Shown: one piece after another, positions 43,611-52,906 of the stretch
Position numbering within the stretch: the first letter of the stretch is position 1
Layout of the letters: every line of letters begins with the position of its first letter
NCBI RefSeq assembly: GCF_028595265.1
Contig: NZ_JAQQXP010000001.1
Coordinates: 434,001 to 498,000 of the forward strand
Direction: 5' to 3'
Length of the DNA stretch: 64,000 nucleotides
Origin: Alteromonas gilva
Lineage (GTDB): Bacteria; Pseudomonadota; Gammaproteobacteria; Enterobacterales; Alteromonadaceae
Program-made: the position numbers and the translations under genes
The notes under the pieces: generated by a model
What the model was told of the DNA's origin: nothing
Seen by the model: the letters and a program-made list of their open reading frames with translations, nothing else
The model's database searches: none

Positions 43611-44903
43611 ATGAAACGAATAGTCGTAGTAGGCGGCGGTGCCGGGGGGCTTGAGTTAGTTACCCGGCTGAGTAAAACGCTGGGCAAACGTCAGCAGGCA
43701 GAGATCATCCTGGTCGATAGGAGTCGCACACACATCTGGAAGCCTTTACTGCATGAGGTTGCCGCCGGGGTAATTAACAAAGCCTCTGATGGCGTTGATT
43801 ACCGCATGCATGCAGCGCAGCACCATTATCAGTTTCAGCTCGGTAACCTGAGCTTTATTGATCGCGAAAAGCAATCCATAGGCCTTGATGCGTTATTTGA
43901 CGAAGACGGCGGTGAAATTCTCCCTGCGCGCACCATAGCTTATGACTACCTGGTACTGGCGATTGGTAGTGTAACCAATGACTTTGGTACACAAGGCGTC
44001 AGCGATTATTGCTATTGTCTTGATTCCCTCGACCAGGCGGAGCGGTTTCACCGTGCCTTGCTTAATCAGTTACTTAAAATTAATCAGGACGGCGTAACCA
44101 AAAATCATATTCATGTTGCCATTGTCGGCGCCGGTGCCACCGGTACTGAGCTTGCAGCGCAATTGCACCATGTGAGTAATCTGGCGCGGGCCTATGGCAT
44201 GCCCGAGATGTCGGCAGATAAGCTAAAGGTGTCTATTCTGGAAGCCGGGCCGCGTATATTGCCAGCACTGCCCGAACGGATTGCAGCAGCGGCTCGTCAG
44301 GCTCTCACTAAACTGGGTATTGCCGTGCGAGAGAATACCCGGGTTAAACAGGTAGACAAGTCAGGCTTTGTCACCGCCGACGACAGCCGTATTGATGCGG
44401 ATTTAATGGTCTGGTCGGCTGGCGTTAAAGCGCCTGATTTTTTGGCCGCGCTTAATGTGTTCGAGCTCAATAAGGCAAACCAGATACTGGTTACTCCGGC
44501 CCTGCAAAGTACTGTAGATAATAAAATTTTTGCCCTGGGCGACTGTTGTGGCGTGCAGCAAAAAGACGGTAGCTGGGTGCCACCACGCGCCCAATCTGCA
44601 CACCAGATGGCCAGCTTGCTGGCAAAGAATCTGCAGAATCTGTTTATGCACAAGCCTCTGCAGTCTTACACCTACACCGACTATGGCTCACTGGTGCACT
44701 TAAGCAAGTACTCCACCGTGGGCAGTCTGATGGGCAAACTCAGTAACAGCAGCATGTTTGTTGAAGGGCGACTTGCCAAAATAGTGTATGTGTCGCTGTA
44801 TAACATGCACCTGTTTGCCGTGCATGGCTGGTTTAAGGGCATGCTCATGCTGCTACTCAGAAAAGTCAATAATTGGGTGTCGCCCAAACTTAAACTGCAC
44901 TAA
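43611..44903 (+). CDS. ndh: Type II NADH dehydrogenase (NDH-2)
   Basis: A 430-residue membrane-associated flavoprotein that passes electrons from NADH to quinone without pumping protons. The FAD loop IVVVGGGAGGLEL is at residues 4-16, the NADH Rossmann motif VAIVGAGATGTELAAQL at about 168-184, and the second FAD motif KIFALGDCCG at about 307. The C-terminus (VHGWFKGMLMLLLRKVNNW) is amphipathic and would sit on the membrane. Size and motifs match Ndh. It is monocistronic and converges with the amidohydrolase gene. Confidence 0.92.
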   Translation: MKRIVVVGGGAGGLELVTRLSKTLGKRQQAEIILVDRSRTHIWKPLLHEVAAGVINKASDGVDYRMHAAQHHYQFQLGNLSFIDREKQSIGLDALFDEDGGEILPARTIAYDYLVLAIGSVTNDFGTQGVSDYCYCLDSLDQAERFHRALLNQLLKINQDGVTKNHIHVAIVGAGATGTELAAQLHHVSNLARAYGMPEMSADKLKVSILEAGPRILPALPERIAAAARQALTKLGIAVRENTRVKQVDKSGFVTADDSRIDADLMVWSAGVKAPDFLAALNVFELNKANQILVTPALQSTVDNKIFALGDCCGVQQKDGSWVPPRAQSAHQMASLLAKNLQNLFMHKPLQSYTYTDYGSLVHLSKYSTVGSLMGKLSNSSMFVEGRLAKIVYVSLYNMHLFAVHGWFKGMLMLLLRKVNNWVSPKLKLH

Positions 44904-44922
44904 ACGGTGGTTGCTATGCGGT

Positions 44923-44942
44923 AAGTGGGTGTTTACCCACTT
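44923..44942. terminator. Small hairpin between convergent ndh and deaminase genes
   Basis: The arms AAGTGGGT / ACCCACTT (loop GTTT) overlap the stop codon of the minus-strand gene. The stem is perfect, but no long T-run follows on either side. Confidence 0.5.
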
Positions 44943-46299
44943 ATCCGCTTACTAATTTTGCCGCGGCGGCTTTGTGACGGGCAAGCAGGCTTGCCATATC
45001 AAGGCCATTCACGGCGCCGTTGGTAACGCGCCACTGCCCGCCAATCATCACGTGTTCAGCGCGCTCCGCACCGCAGAGTATGAGAGCGGCGAGGGGATCG
45101 TGCGAACCACTAAAGCGAATATCATCGAGGCTGAAAAACGCCAGATCGGCCTGTTTATCAACAGCTATAACACCAATATCACTGCGCCCCAGCAGGCTGG
45201 CAGATCCCGCAGTGGCCCAGTTTATGACTTTTTCTGGTGTGATGGCCTCGGCGCCATACTTAAGGCGCTGCAGATACAGCGCCTGACGCGCTTCGTACAT
45301 CATGTTTGACGCGTCGTTCGACGCTGAGCCATCCACACCTAAACCCACTGGCGAGCCGGCAGCGATTAAATCCAGGGTCGGGCAAATTCCCGACGCCAGG
45401 CGCATATTCGACACCGGGCAATGACAAATCCCCGTACCCGCCGCACCCAAACGCGCAATCTCTTCGGCATTAAAATGAATGCCGTGGGCCAGCCAGGTAC
45501 GGTCGCTCAGCCAGCCAACGCTCTCCAGGTAATCCACGGTGCGCATACCAAAGGTTTGCAGGCAGAAGTCTTCTTCATCCAGGGTTTCGGCCAAATGAGT
45601 ATGCAACCGCACGTCTTCACGCTTAGCCAGCATGGCACTTTCCTGCATGATTTCGCGCGTCACCGAAAACGGTGAGCAGGGTGCCAGGGCAATCTGAATG
45701 TGGGCGCCGTCGTGCCGTTGGTGGTACTGACTGATAAGACGTTCACTGTCGCGAATAATGGCTACGCCGGTTTGCACGGTGTGCTGTGGGGGCAGGCCGC
45801 CATCGTCTTCACCCAGACTCATTGAGCCACGGGTGAGCATGGCGCGCATACCGAGTTGTTTTACCACATCTACCTGCACATCAATGGCGTCGTCGAGGCC
45901 TTGAGGAAACAGGTAGTGGTGATCGGCGGCGGTAGTACAGCCAGATAATAAAAGTTCGGCCATGGCAACTTGCGTAGCCAGATGCAACGCCTCAGGTGTT
46001 AAGCGCGCCCATACCGGGTAGAGGGTTTTAAGCCAGGGGAAAAGTGGCTCATTTACTACCGGTGCCCAGGCGCGGGTGAGGGTTTGATAAAAATGGTGAT
46101 GGGTATTAATAAGCCCCGGTAATATCACCAGGCCACTGGCGTCAAATACACTATCGCAACGCGTTTCTGGTGGTTGATTGTTAAACAACAATGTTTCGAT
46201 GGTGTTGCCACACACCACTAAACCGGTCACCGGTTGGGATTGCTCAGGGGCATAAATATAAAGCGGGGATTTAATCCAGGTACGTTTTGGATCGGACAT
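44941..46299 (-). CDS. 8-oxoguanine deaminase-like amidohydrolase
   Basis: A 452-residue metal-dependent deaminase of the amidohydrolase superfamily. The metal ligands are visible as INTHHHFYQTL (residues about 65-75), HTHLAETLDEE, AHGIHF and LGVDGSASNDASNM. This set, with the segment ADHHYLFPQGLDDAIDVQ, fits 8-oxoguanine deaminase and hydroxydechloroatrazine ethylaminohydrolase relatives. The former hydrolyses 8-oxoguanine to urate. AGGAG lies 9 bases before the ATG. It is transcribed alone. Other purine or pyrimidine substrates are possible. Confidence 0.85.
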   Translation of the reverse strand: MSDPKRTWIKSPLYIYAPEQSQPVTGLVVCGNTIETLLFNNQPPETRCDSVFDASGLVILPGLINTHHHFYQTLTRAWAPVVNEPLFPWLKTLYPVWARLTPEALHLATQVAMAELLLSGCTTAADHHYLFPQGLDDAIDVQVDVVKQLGMRAMLTRGSMSLGEDDGGLPPQHTVQTGVAIIRDSERLISQYHQRHDGAHIQIALAPCSPFSVTREIMQESAMLAKREDVRLHTHLAETLDEEDFCLQTFGMRTVDYLESVGWLSDRTWLAHGIHFNAEEIARLGAAGTGICHCPVSNMRLASGICPTLDLIAAGSPVGLGVDGSASNDASNMMYEARQALYLQRLKYGAEAITPEKVINWATAGSASLLGRSDIGVIAVDKQADLAFFSLDDIRFSGSHDPLAALILCGAERAEHVMIGGQWRVTNGAVNGLDMASLLARHKAAAAKLVSG

Positions 46300-46402
46300 C
46301 TGTGATGGCTCCTATTTAACTAAAATGGGTAGGCCAGCTCAGTTATGCCCTGTCTGCTGATCCAGGGGAGTAATTACTCGAGTGCGATAATACCCTACTG
46401 AT

Positions 46403-46434
46403 AAAAAATGAAAAACCCCGACACTAAGCCGGGG
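46403..46434 (-). terminator. Rho-independent terminator of the cupin gene
   Basis: On the minus strand CCCCGG...CGGGG forms a hairpin (46434-46416) followed by TTTTTCATTTTTT. It is about 50 bases past the cupin stop. Confidence 0.88.
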
Positions 46435-46480
46435 CACGCAAATTCAAGCAGGGGCATGTAAATTCAGTTTTTCAGCGCTG

Positions 46481-47437
46481 TTATTCTGCTAATTCAACGT
46501 GATCCTCTGGCACAAAAGCCGGGCTGACTACCGCGTAAAACACTAAGTCGCTGTGGGCTTTAAAACGGTATTTAACCTTCGGCGGAAGCAACACCACCGC
46601 GTTGGGGGTAAGCGGGTGCACCGTGTCGCCCACCGTCAGCTGACCACTGCCACTCATCACAATCACCACTTCGGTGTTTTCTTTGTTGTAACTCAGTGGC
46701 AGCTGTTCGCCAGCTTGCATTGTGACTTTGGCGACACTGGTAGCGGCGTTGACGACCGGACCGTTAAGGCCAATGATTTCTTCAATGCTAACGGGGGGAG
46801 TCGGGTTTTCCATACGGCCATCCTCTGAGAGCTGTTTGTCCTGATCAGGTCGAGTCAGTGCAATAATGCGCTGGGCCTGTTGCGGGTAGCGCTTAAGTAG
46901 TTCGTTACGTCGACCGGCTTTATAGTCGGCATATTCAAACCCCGGTGCCATTGTGGAGCCAAAAAACGTGTAGTCAGCAGCGGCACCTTCAAGGGGTTTT
47001 GCCCCCATCCATACACCTCGGGGTACCAACACCTGCGGCTGTTGACCCTGCGACAAATCATTACCGAGGATCACCACTTCGTCATGACCATCAGGGTATA
47101 ACATCAGTATTTCGGCGGGGGCACCGCCATAGAAATGCCATATCTCATCTGTGTTGAGTCGGTGCATCGCCGAAAAATCGACGTGGGTCAGTAGCGATAA
47201 AATTGCGGTGTAGGCATAACGAGGGCCGTTGTAGCGCGCTGCGATAGGCCCTTTAATTTGTTCATCACTTTTTGCCGATTGCACAAACCATGGCCCTTCA
47301 TGGGGAATATGCTGCATATTGAAATGCTGAATAATTTGCTGTGCTTCGGCAGACAGCGGCGACTCGTCAGTACTTTTGGCGCAAGGGCTTACAAGCAGTC
47401 CAAATAACGACGCGCATAAGAGAGAAAAGTATTTCAT
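46481..47437 (-). CDS. Exported double-cupin protein (DUF985 domain plus cupin_2)
   Basis: A 318-residue protein with a signal peptide (residues 1-22). Residues about 35-190 match the cupin_5/DUF985 family (HIPHEGPWFVQS, AYTAILSLL, MHRLNTDEIWHFYGG, VPRGVWMGAKPL, TMAPGFEYADY). A second classical cupin follows (residues about 235-305: VTMQAGEQLPL, VIVMSGSGQLTVGD, VLLPPKVKYRF). DUF985 proteins are usually cytoplasmic single domains; here the protein is exported and fused. Metal-binding His residues are partly missing in the second cupin, so it may be a ligand-binding protein. The LysR gene upstream is divergent. Confidence 0.82.
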   Translation of the reverse strand: MKYFSLLCASLFGLLVSPCAKSTDESPLSAEAQQIIQHFNMQHIPHEGPWFVQSAKSDEQIKGPIAARYNGPRYAYTAILSLLTHVDFSAMHRLNTDEIWHFYGGAPAEILMLYPDGHDEVVILGNDLSQGQQPQVLVPRGVWMGAKPLEGAAADYTFFGSTMAPGFEYADYKAGRRNELLKRYPQQAQRIIALTRPDQDKQLSEDGRMENPTPPVSIEEIIGLNGPVVNAATSVAKVTMQAGEQLPLSYNKENTEVVIVMSGSGQLTVGDTVHPLTPNAVVLLPPKVKYRFKAHSDLVFYAVVSPAFVPEDHVELAE

Positions 47438-47527
47438 TGCAGTACCTTTATGATTGACAATATCCCTATGTTAATGGATGGTTCGTGTTTCTCTAATTGA
47501 AATTATTAAAAGTAATAGTTTTATAAA

Positions 47528-48466
47528 ATGAAATCGCAGAATGCACCACTGTCCCGAATTGACATGAATTTGCTCCCGATACTGGATGTGTTATTAAACA
47601 CCCAGAGCGTAGCCGATTCGGCCGAAGTGCTGTCGCTCAGTTCGCCAACGGTAAGCCGGGCGCTGGCGAAACTGCGAGAGGCTTTTCACGATCAGCTGTT
47701 GGTCCGGTCGGGACAGCGTCTGGTCAGAACCCCCAGGGCAGATGCTATTCGCGCTGAGCTCAAAACTATTCTCGCTCTCACCGAAGGGCTCACCTCCCGC
47801 CAGCTAAAGCCCGACATGGCAGTCAGCCAGCGCATTTTCAGAGTTCGCTGTGATGGCACATTCGCCGGTATCGTGAGTCGTTTGTTAATACCGCAGTTAC
47901 AGCAGCACGCGCCCAGAACCGGCGTACACTTTATTGGCGAGTCACCGCGGGGAGATTTTCGCGCCGATGATGTTGACCTGGAGCTAAGCGGCCGGCGTGA
48001 ATTTCCACCAGAAACCGTGGTCAAAAAGCTCGCCGAAGTGCCACTTGTAGGTGTTGTAGCAAAAACGCACCCGCTGTTAACAATGCCAGTAACCGAACAA
48101 GCAATGATGGCGTATCCGCATATCTTAGCGACCATACAATCAGAGTTCAGCCATGAACTCAATGCCTCGCTGGCGAGTTATGGCCTGCACCGCCGCGAGC
48201 AGTACATGGTGCCGAGCTTTTTTTCGGCGGCCTTAAGTGCCCAGGCATCAAACGGTATCGCAACAATGCCGGGTATCATTGCCCGGCAATTACATCAGAT
48301 GCTCGATATGGCGCAACTGCGGCTGCCAGATTCTTTACCTCAGGCCGAGGTATTGTGTGCCTGGCATGTTAAATACCGTGATGACTACGAACATCAGTGG
48401 TTCAGAAAGCAGGTGTTTGAATGTGTGCAACGCATCGTCGATGCCAGTGAGTCCGCATCACCATAA
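47528..48466 (+). CDS. LysR-family transcriptional regulator, divergent from the double cupin
   Basis: A 312-residue LysR-type regulator. The helix-turn-helix lies in residues 10-68 (MNLLPILDVLLNTQSVADSA, VLSLSSPTVSRALAKLRE), with an effector-binding domain from about residue 95. The N-terminus (SRIDMNLLPILDVL) is of the type seen in the NodD/LeuO-like branch. It shares 90 bases of regulatory DNA with the cupin gene, which is the natural target candidate. The effector is unknown. Confidence 0.9.
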   Translation: MKSQNAPLSRIDMNLLPILDVLLNTQSVADSAEVLSLSSPTVSRALAKLREAFHDQLLVRSGQRLVRTPRADAIRAELKTILALTEGLTSRQLKPDMAVSQRIFRVRCDGTFAGIVSRLLIPQLQQHAPRTGVHFIGESPRGDFRADDVDLELSGRREFPPETVVKKLAEVPLVGVVAKTHPLLTMPVTEQAMMAYPHILATIQSEFSHELNASLASYGLHRREQYMVPSFFSAALSAQASNGIATMPGIIARQLHQMLDMAQLRLPDSLPQAEVLCAWHVKYRDDYEHQWFRKQVFECVQRIVDASESASP

Positions 48467-48587
48467 GGGGCAATAAACTAAAGCTAACCGCGCCTGATTA
48501 CCTGAGAAAATTATCTGCCGTGCAGTAATATCAGGCTTTACTGTGCAGCATCAAAAAAATGAATTTACGCATTAATGTAGGGAATAC

Positions 48588-49526
48588 ATGTCATTACGTA
48601 TTAAACACTTAGAAAAACACTACAACAGTGTCACCGCGGTGAGCCAATTGTCATTCGATGTGCAGCCCGGTGAGATTTTTGCCTTACTTGGCCCTAATGG
48701 TGCAGGCAAATCGTCGCTGGTGAAAATGCTGGTGGGGTTTACGCATCCTGATGCGGGCTCAATCGAACTGCTCGAAGACGGTAACCGCTATGCGGCAATC
48801 CCCTCGCACTTGCTCGGCTATTTACCTGAAGACAGGGGCCTGTATCCGGAAAAAACCGTAAAGCAGAACCTGCAGTTTTTTGCCCGCTTACATGGCGTTG
48901 GTGAGCGTGATTTTACTGCGCGTTGCCAGCACTGGCTGACAAAGTTTAACCTCAGTGAGCGCGTAAATGCGCCGCTAAAATCGCTCTCCAAAGGCAATCA
49001 ACAAAAAGTACAATTAATTACCGCTATTTTGCATAAACCGAAGTGGGTGATTTTAGATGAGCCTTTTTCGGGGCTTGATCCCATCAATCAGGAGTTGGTG
49101 GTGCAATTTCTCGCCGAGCTCAGGCAGCAAGGCATGACCGTTTTGCTCAGTGCGCACCAAATGGCCATGGTTGAAAAACTGGCCGACAGCGTATTGCTGT
49201 TAAACAAGGGGCAAAGTGTATTGTATGGCAAGCTGGGGGATATCTTTAGTGCCTATAACCGTAACATCATTGATGTCAGCTTTACGCAGACGGTTGAGCT
49301 TCAACACTTGACGCTGCTTAGCGATGATTACCAGTTCACGCATCAAGCCCCAACCCAACTTTCCATTTCGCTAAGTCAAACGCAGACGTTGAACCAATTG
49401 CTGCCGCTGTTACTGCAGATGGGGGATATCCGTGAACTTAAAAACCAATCTCAGTCGCTACATGCGATTTACTTACAAGCGGTGGCTGAGCACAACGCAT
49501 GCGATCAACAAGGGGCGACAGTATGA
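48588..49526 (+). CDS. ABC transporter ATP-binding protein (NatA-like)
   Basis: A 312-residue ATPase: Walker A in GPNGAGKSSLVKML (residues about 36-44), a signature LSKGNQQKVQL, Walker B WVILDEPFSGLD, and a C-terminal DUF4162-type extension (after about residue 220). It energises export by the membrane partner encoded next (4-base ATGA overlap). AGGGA precedes the start. The pair resembles ABC-2-type exporters of the NatAB kind; the substrate is unknown. Confidence 0.92.
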   Translation: MSLRIKHLEKHYNSVTAVSQLSFDVQPGEIFALLGPNGAGKSSLVKMLVGFTHPDAGSIELLEDGNRYAAIPSHLLGYLPEDRGLYPEKTVKQNLQFFARLHGVGERDFTARCQHWLTKFNLSERVNAPLKSLSKGNQQKVQLITAILHKPKWVILDEPFSGLDPINQELVVQFLAELRQQGMTVLLSAHQMAMVEKLADSVLLLNKGQSVLYGKLGDIFSAYNRNIIDVSFTQTVELQHLTLLSDDYQFTHQAPTQLSISLSQTQTLNQLLPLLLQMGDIRELKNQSQSLHAIYLQAVAEHNACDQQGATV

Positions 49527-50722
49527 GCAATAAGACGCCGGTAACGCGTGGCCAGATATGGACAGTGGCAAAGTGGGAGTTTCTACACTTTTTTAAACTA
49601 AAACAAGAGATTATTTCTAAGGTGGTGATGCTGCTCCTGGCCGCAGTGATTTACTTTTTTGCAACCAGCACCAGCGAACTTGCCGAGCAATACCGCATTG
49701 CGGTGAATGCTGATTTTCAGCCTGCCGGGCAAGTTGACAGCGCCTTTGATTTTATTAAGGTTGAAAATACCAGTGACGTCATCGACTCACTGGAGAGCGG
49801 CAGTGACTACGACGCCGTGTTAAAGTATGACCCCTTAACCCAGGGGTACACGCTCATTAGCGCCGAAAAAGACGCATGGCAAAATACTCTGATTGCTCAG
49901 CTTAACGCGGCCCTCAAACAAGCGCAGCTGGATAGCCTTAACTTAACCCGGGCGCAACGTGACCGTTTAGCAAAAACGATAGTCGTGGAGCATCAGATCC
50001 TGAATGACTTATTAAAGAATCAGGCCGATAAAAGTCAGACGTTTACGGCTTTTGGCGTGCTGATATTACTGTTTGTTGCCATGTTCGGGGTGTTTGGCCA
50101 GCTCTTTGTGAGCATTACCGGCGAAAAGCAACATCGCGTGACAGAGCAACTTATGGCAACCATGACACCGCAAACGTGGATCGATGGTAAGTTAACCGGG
50201 CAGATCCTGTTGGCACTTAAAACCATGCTCGGCACGTTGCTGTCGATTGTGTTATCCATACTCTTTTTTACCGTGGTCATCAAACAACAAGCGCTACGTT
50301 TAGATTTTGTAAACTGGGCAATGCTGCCCTGGTTTATGGCTTTTGCGATTGCTGGTTTGGCCCTATGCGCGGCCTTTATGGCGGCCGTTGCGGCTGGCAT
50401 TGATGATCCTAATCACAGCGGCAAGAGTGCGCTCATGATGCTGCCGATAGCGCCGCTTGCCATTGCATTTTTTATAATGGATACCCCTAACAGTGTGCTT
50501 AGCATCGTGTTGAGTTATTTGCCGGTAACCGCTTTTGCGGTGATGCCTGTACGGATGTCTCTGGTTGAGTTGCCACTGTGGCAGCCGCTGGTGTCGCTGG
50601 TGTTAAGCGTGGGGTGTTTTTATTACCTGCGCATTTGCGCTGCGCGTATCTTTAAGATGGGAATGAACATGTACGGCAAGGAACCTACCTTAAAAGAGAT
50701 GTGGCTGGCTGTTTTTAAGTAG
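49523..50722 (+). CDS. ABC-2 family transporter permease (NatB-like)
   Basis: A 399-residue permease: a first transmembrane helix (about residues 32-48), a large extracytoplasmic domain (about 50-180), then five C-terminal helices from FTAFGVLILLFVAMFGVFGQLF to about residue 375. This is the ABC-2/ABC2_membrane_3 arrangement. The start ATG overlaps the stop of the ATPase gene. An upstream in-frame ATG at 49499 lies inside that gene. It ends with a cytoplasmic tail. Confidence 0.9.
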   Translation: MSNKTPVTRGQIWTVAKWEFLHFFKLKQEIISKVVMLLLAAVIYFFATSTSELAEQYRIAVNADFQPAGQVDSAFDFIKVENTSDVIDSLESGSDYDAVLKYDPLTQGYTLISAEKDAWQNTLIAQLNAALKQAQLDSLNLTRAQRDRLAKTIVVEHQILNDLLKNQADKSQTFTAFGVLILLFVAMFGVFGQLFVSITGEKQHRVTEQLMATMTPQTWIDGKLTGQILLALKTMLGTLLSIVLSILFFTVVIKQQALRLDFVNWAMLPWFMAFAIAGLALCAAFMAAVAAGIDDPNHSGKSALMMLPIAPLAIAFFIMDTPNSVLSIVLSYLPVTAFAVMPVRMSLVELPLWQPLVSLVLSVGCFYYLRICAARIFKMGMNMYGKEPTLKEMWLAVFK

Positions 50723-50782
50723 CCGTACACTGTTTTGCATCAGAGCCAGATTGCAAAATGGCCAAGCCCCGGCCGTTTCTTG

Positions 50783-51433
50783 TCAGCGTTTAAACTGCAA
50801 TATATAGCCTTTAAAGGGCACGGCCAGATAATCAACGTTATCCGGTTTGCTGTGCGAGGACGTAAAGCCATGGTTTTCCATAAACCGGGATAATTTACTT
50901 TTTCGGCCGCGGCCTGGATCAACAATAATCACTTCGCAGGCCGGGTTGGCGTGGTTTTCAATAAAATTCCCGAGCAGTTCGATGTGCTCATCCTCATACA
51001 ATAAGTCACTGCCGATAATAATATCGAACTTGCCCAGCGTATCGTTCTGACTGGCCCAGTCGGTTTGCTCAAAGGGGATTGCCGTATCGCCATTCAGCGC
51101 AACATTTCGCGCTAAAAATCCCTGTACTTCAGGGTGATAATCGGTTGCGGTAATATCAACCTGTTTCTTATTCAGTAGCAGGCTCGATAACGCCATGCCG
51201 CAGCCAACTTCTAAAATCCGTTTGGCTCGGGTATTAAACTGATTCATAAAATGGGCAAGCACAATGCCGGATGGCCACACAATGCCAAAAATTGGCCAGG
51301 TAGCAGAGCTAATCCCCAGCTTTTCGGCAATTAAGTCAGGATCGTAAAACTCCTGGTTATTGCGCAGTGTACATAGATGAATATCAGTTTCTCCAAACTC
51401 AACGGTTTGGTAGCTTAAACGCAGGTTAGTCAT
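50783..51433 (-). CDS. SAM-dependent methyltransferase (methyltransferase_16-like)
   Basis: A 216-residue Rossmann-fold methyltransferase. Motif I is ILEVGCGMALSSLLL (residues about 72-86) with ITATDYHPEV as acidic loop. FDIIIGSDLLYEDEHIELL and EVIIVDPGRGRKSK are as in the Methyltransf_16 family, which includes protein lysine methyltransferases and nicotinamide-methylase-like proteins. The target is unknown. It converges on the ABC permease gene. Confidence 0.85.
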   Translation of the reverse strand: MTNLRLSYQTVEFGETDIHLCTLRNNQEFYDPDLIAEKLGISSATWPIFGIVWPSGIVLAHFMNQFNTRAKRILEVGCGMALSSLLLNKKQVDITATDYHPEVQGFLARNVALNGDTAIPFEQTDWASQNDTLGKFDIIIGSDLLYEDEHIELLGNFIENHANPACEVIIVDPGRGRKSKLSRFMENHGFTSSHSKPDNVDYLAVPFKGYILQFKR

Positions 51434-51749
51434 TTAAGGGGGTCTCGTTAGTGGATAGGGCGCTAAGCCAGCTATCGAGGATAAATGACAAAACAATGAG
51501 GTGTGTAGGAACTGTCAGGCAACAAAACATTCTTACCGGTACAGAGATTATAGTAAGCCCGGTGAAATACAAAGCAGTTTATGCAACAGAAAGGGCTAAT
51601 AAAGCAACCCCGCAATGGCTCATTCCAAAAAAGAGAATGAATTGTTTGATAAATAGATAAAGCCATTTGGCGAAAATGACGTAACAATAAGGGTATAACC
51701 AATTGGTTAACCCGAATTATTTACTCTTAGCAACGAAAAGGACCCTGTT
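51434..51749. other. Promoter region of yceI-like gene with a long palindrome
   Basis: No convincing gene in 316 bases. Near the right end, TAACCAATTGGTTA (51696-51709) is a perfect 14-bp palindrome, extended by GGGTA before and ACCC after. It is about 40 bases before the start of the YceI gene and looks like an operator for a dimeric regulator. AAAAGGA is the ribosome site of that gene. Confidence 0.55.
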
Positions 51750-52322
51750 ATGAACAAACGTATCACAAGTGTCATCGCCGCAGCGCTATTAAGCACCTCA
51801 GCTTTTGCTGCTCCTACAACCTATTCTGTGGATCCAACCCACACGTTTGCCGTAGCATCCTGGAGTCACTTCGGCTTTTCAACACCCACCGCTGTTTTTG
51901 CTGGTGCAGAAGGAACGATTACCTATGACGCAGACAAGCCGGCAAGCAGTAAAATCGATATTTCAGTGAGCATCGACACCGTGGACTCGTTTGTCGAAAA
52001 GCTCAACGAAGAGTTTGTTGGCAGCGACTGGTTTAATGCAGCGGAGTATCCGAAAGCGACGTTTGTCAGCACCAAGGTGGTTCCTCACGGTGATAACAAA
52101 TTTAGCGTTACCGGTGATTTAACCATTAAAGGTACCACCAAGTCTGTCACTATGGATGCAGTGCTAAACGGCACCGGCAAGCACCCCATGTCTGGTAAGC
52201 CAGCGATTGGCTTTGACGCCACAACGGTTATCAAGCGTTCCGATTTCGGTATTTCGCAATACGTACCGCATGTAGGTGATGAAATTACTTTGCGTCTCAC
52301 CACCGAAGCGCAGGCTAAATAG
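51750..52322 (+). CDS. YceI-family periplasmic lipocalin-like protein
   Basis: A 190-residue protein with a signal peptide (cleavage AFA-AP, about residue 20) and a YceI beta-barrel (residues 24-188): TYSVDPTHTFAVASWSHFGF, then VSIDTVDSFVEKLNEE, FNAAEYPKATFVSTKVV and LTIKGTTKSVTMDAVL. YceI proteins bind isoprenoid or amide-like lipids in the periplasm and are often induced by alkaline or other stress. It is transcribed alone, between a palindromic operator and a terminator. Confidence 0.92.
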   Translation: MNKRITSVIAAALLSTSAFAAPTTYSVDPTHTFAVASWSHFGFSTPTAVFAGAEGTITYDADKPASSKIDISVSIDTVDSFVEKLNEEFVGSDWFNAAEYPKATFVSTKVVPHGDNKFSVTGDLTIKGTTKSVTMDAVLNGTGKHPMSGKPAIGFDATTVIKRSDFGISQYVPHVGDEITLRLTTEAQAK

Positions 52323-52355
52323 TAAAGCAGGCTGCGCCTGAATACACCTTCGGTA

Positions 52356-52384
52356 AAAGGCAGTCTTAACGGGCTGCCTTTTTT
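52356..52384 (+). terminator. Rho-independent terminator of the yceI-like gene
   Basis: The arms AAAGGCAG / CTGCCTTT with a 10-base loop run into TTTTTT. It is about 35 bases past the stop. Confidence 0.9.
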
Positions 52385-52906
52385 ATAATGGGTTTACAGC
52401 GTGTTATTGGCCGTAAAATTTTGTTGCTTGGTCGGCAACACACTTTAAAGTCGCACGGGCCACGCATATGTTAAATAATGTAATCGTTAATGACTAAATT
52501 GGTAGTAATGAACTGGTTAAGATTTTTTGCAGTAATGGTGGTTGTAGCGGGGTTTCCTGCTGGTAGCGCCTTATTGCCTGTCGAATACAACGAGGTTAAT
52601 TTCCTTGTTGGCCAGCATGACATTACCCTTGAAAGCCACGCCAGTGAAGTTGAGCTTGCCGGGCACGCCAAGGATTTTCCGGCCAACGATATTGACGATG
52701 ATACCGACAGCAGTGTTTATTCGCTCCGTAAAACCTGCAATATTACTAGTCCGGTTCCCCTTGCTGGTCAGTACCATGTTGTTAAAACCGCGATATGCTG
52801 GGCTGAGATCCGCGCCCCACCTTCTTTAAGTTAATTCAAATTACAAACCACCAGTGTGAATATTTCCCACTGTGCAACCGAATTAAACTTAAAAAAGGAT
52901 GCGATT
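52385..52906. other. Region without a proven gene, upstream of the CBS gene
   Basis: A 114-codon plus-strand frame (52490-52834) begins with a hydrophobic segment (MNWLRFFAVMVVVAGFPAGS) that could be a signal sequence, but no ribosome site precedes it. The opposite strand is open over much the same length, and no family is recognised. I leave it as unproven. Confidence 0.35.

Noticed and set aside
52490..52834. 114-codon plus-strand frame with signal-like start
   Set aside because: No ribosome site, no family, and an equally long open frame on the other strand. Described as an unproven region.
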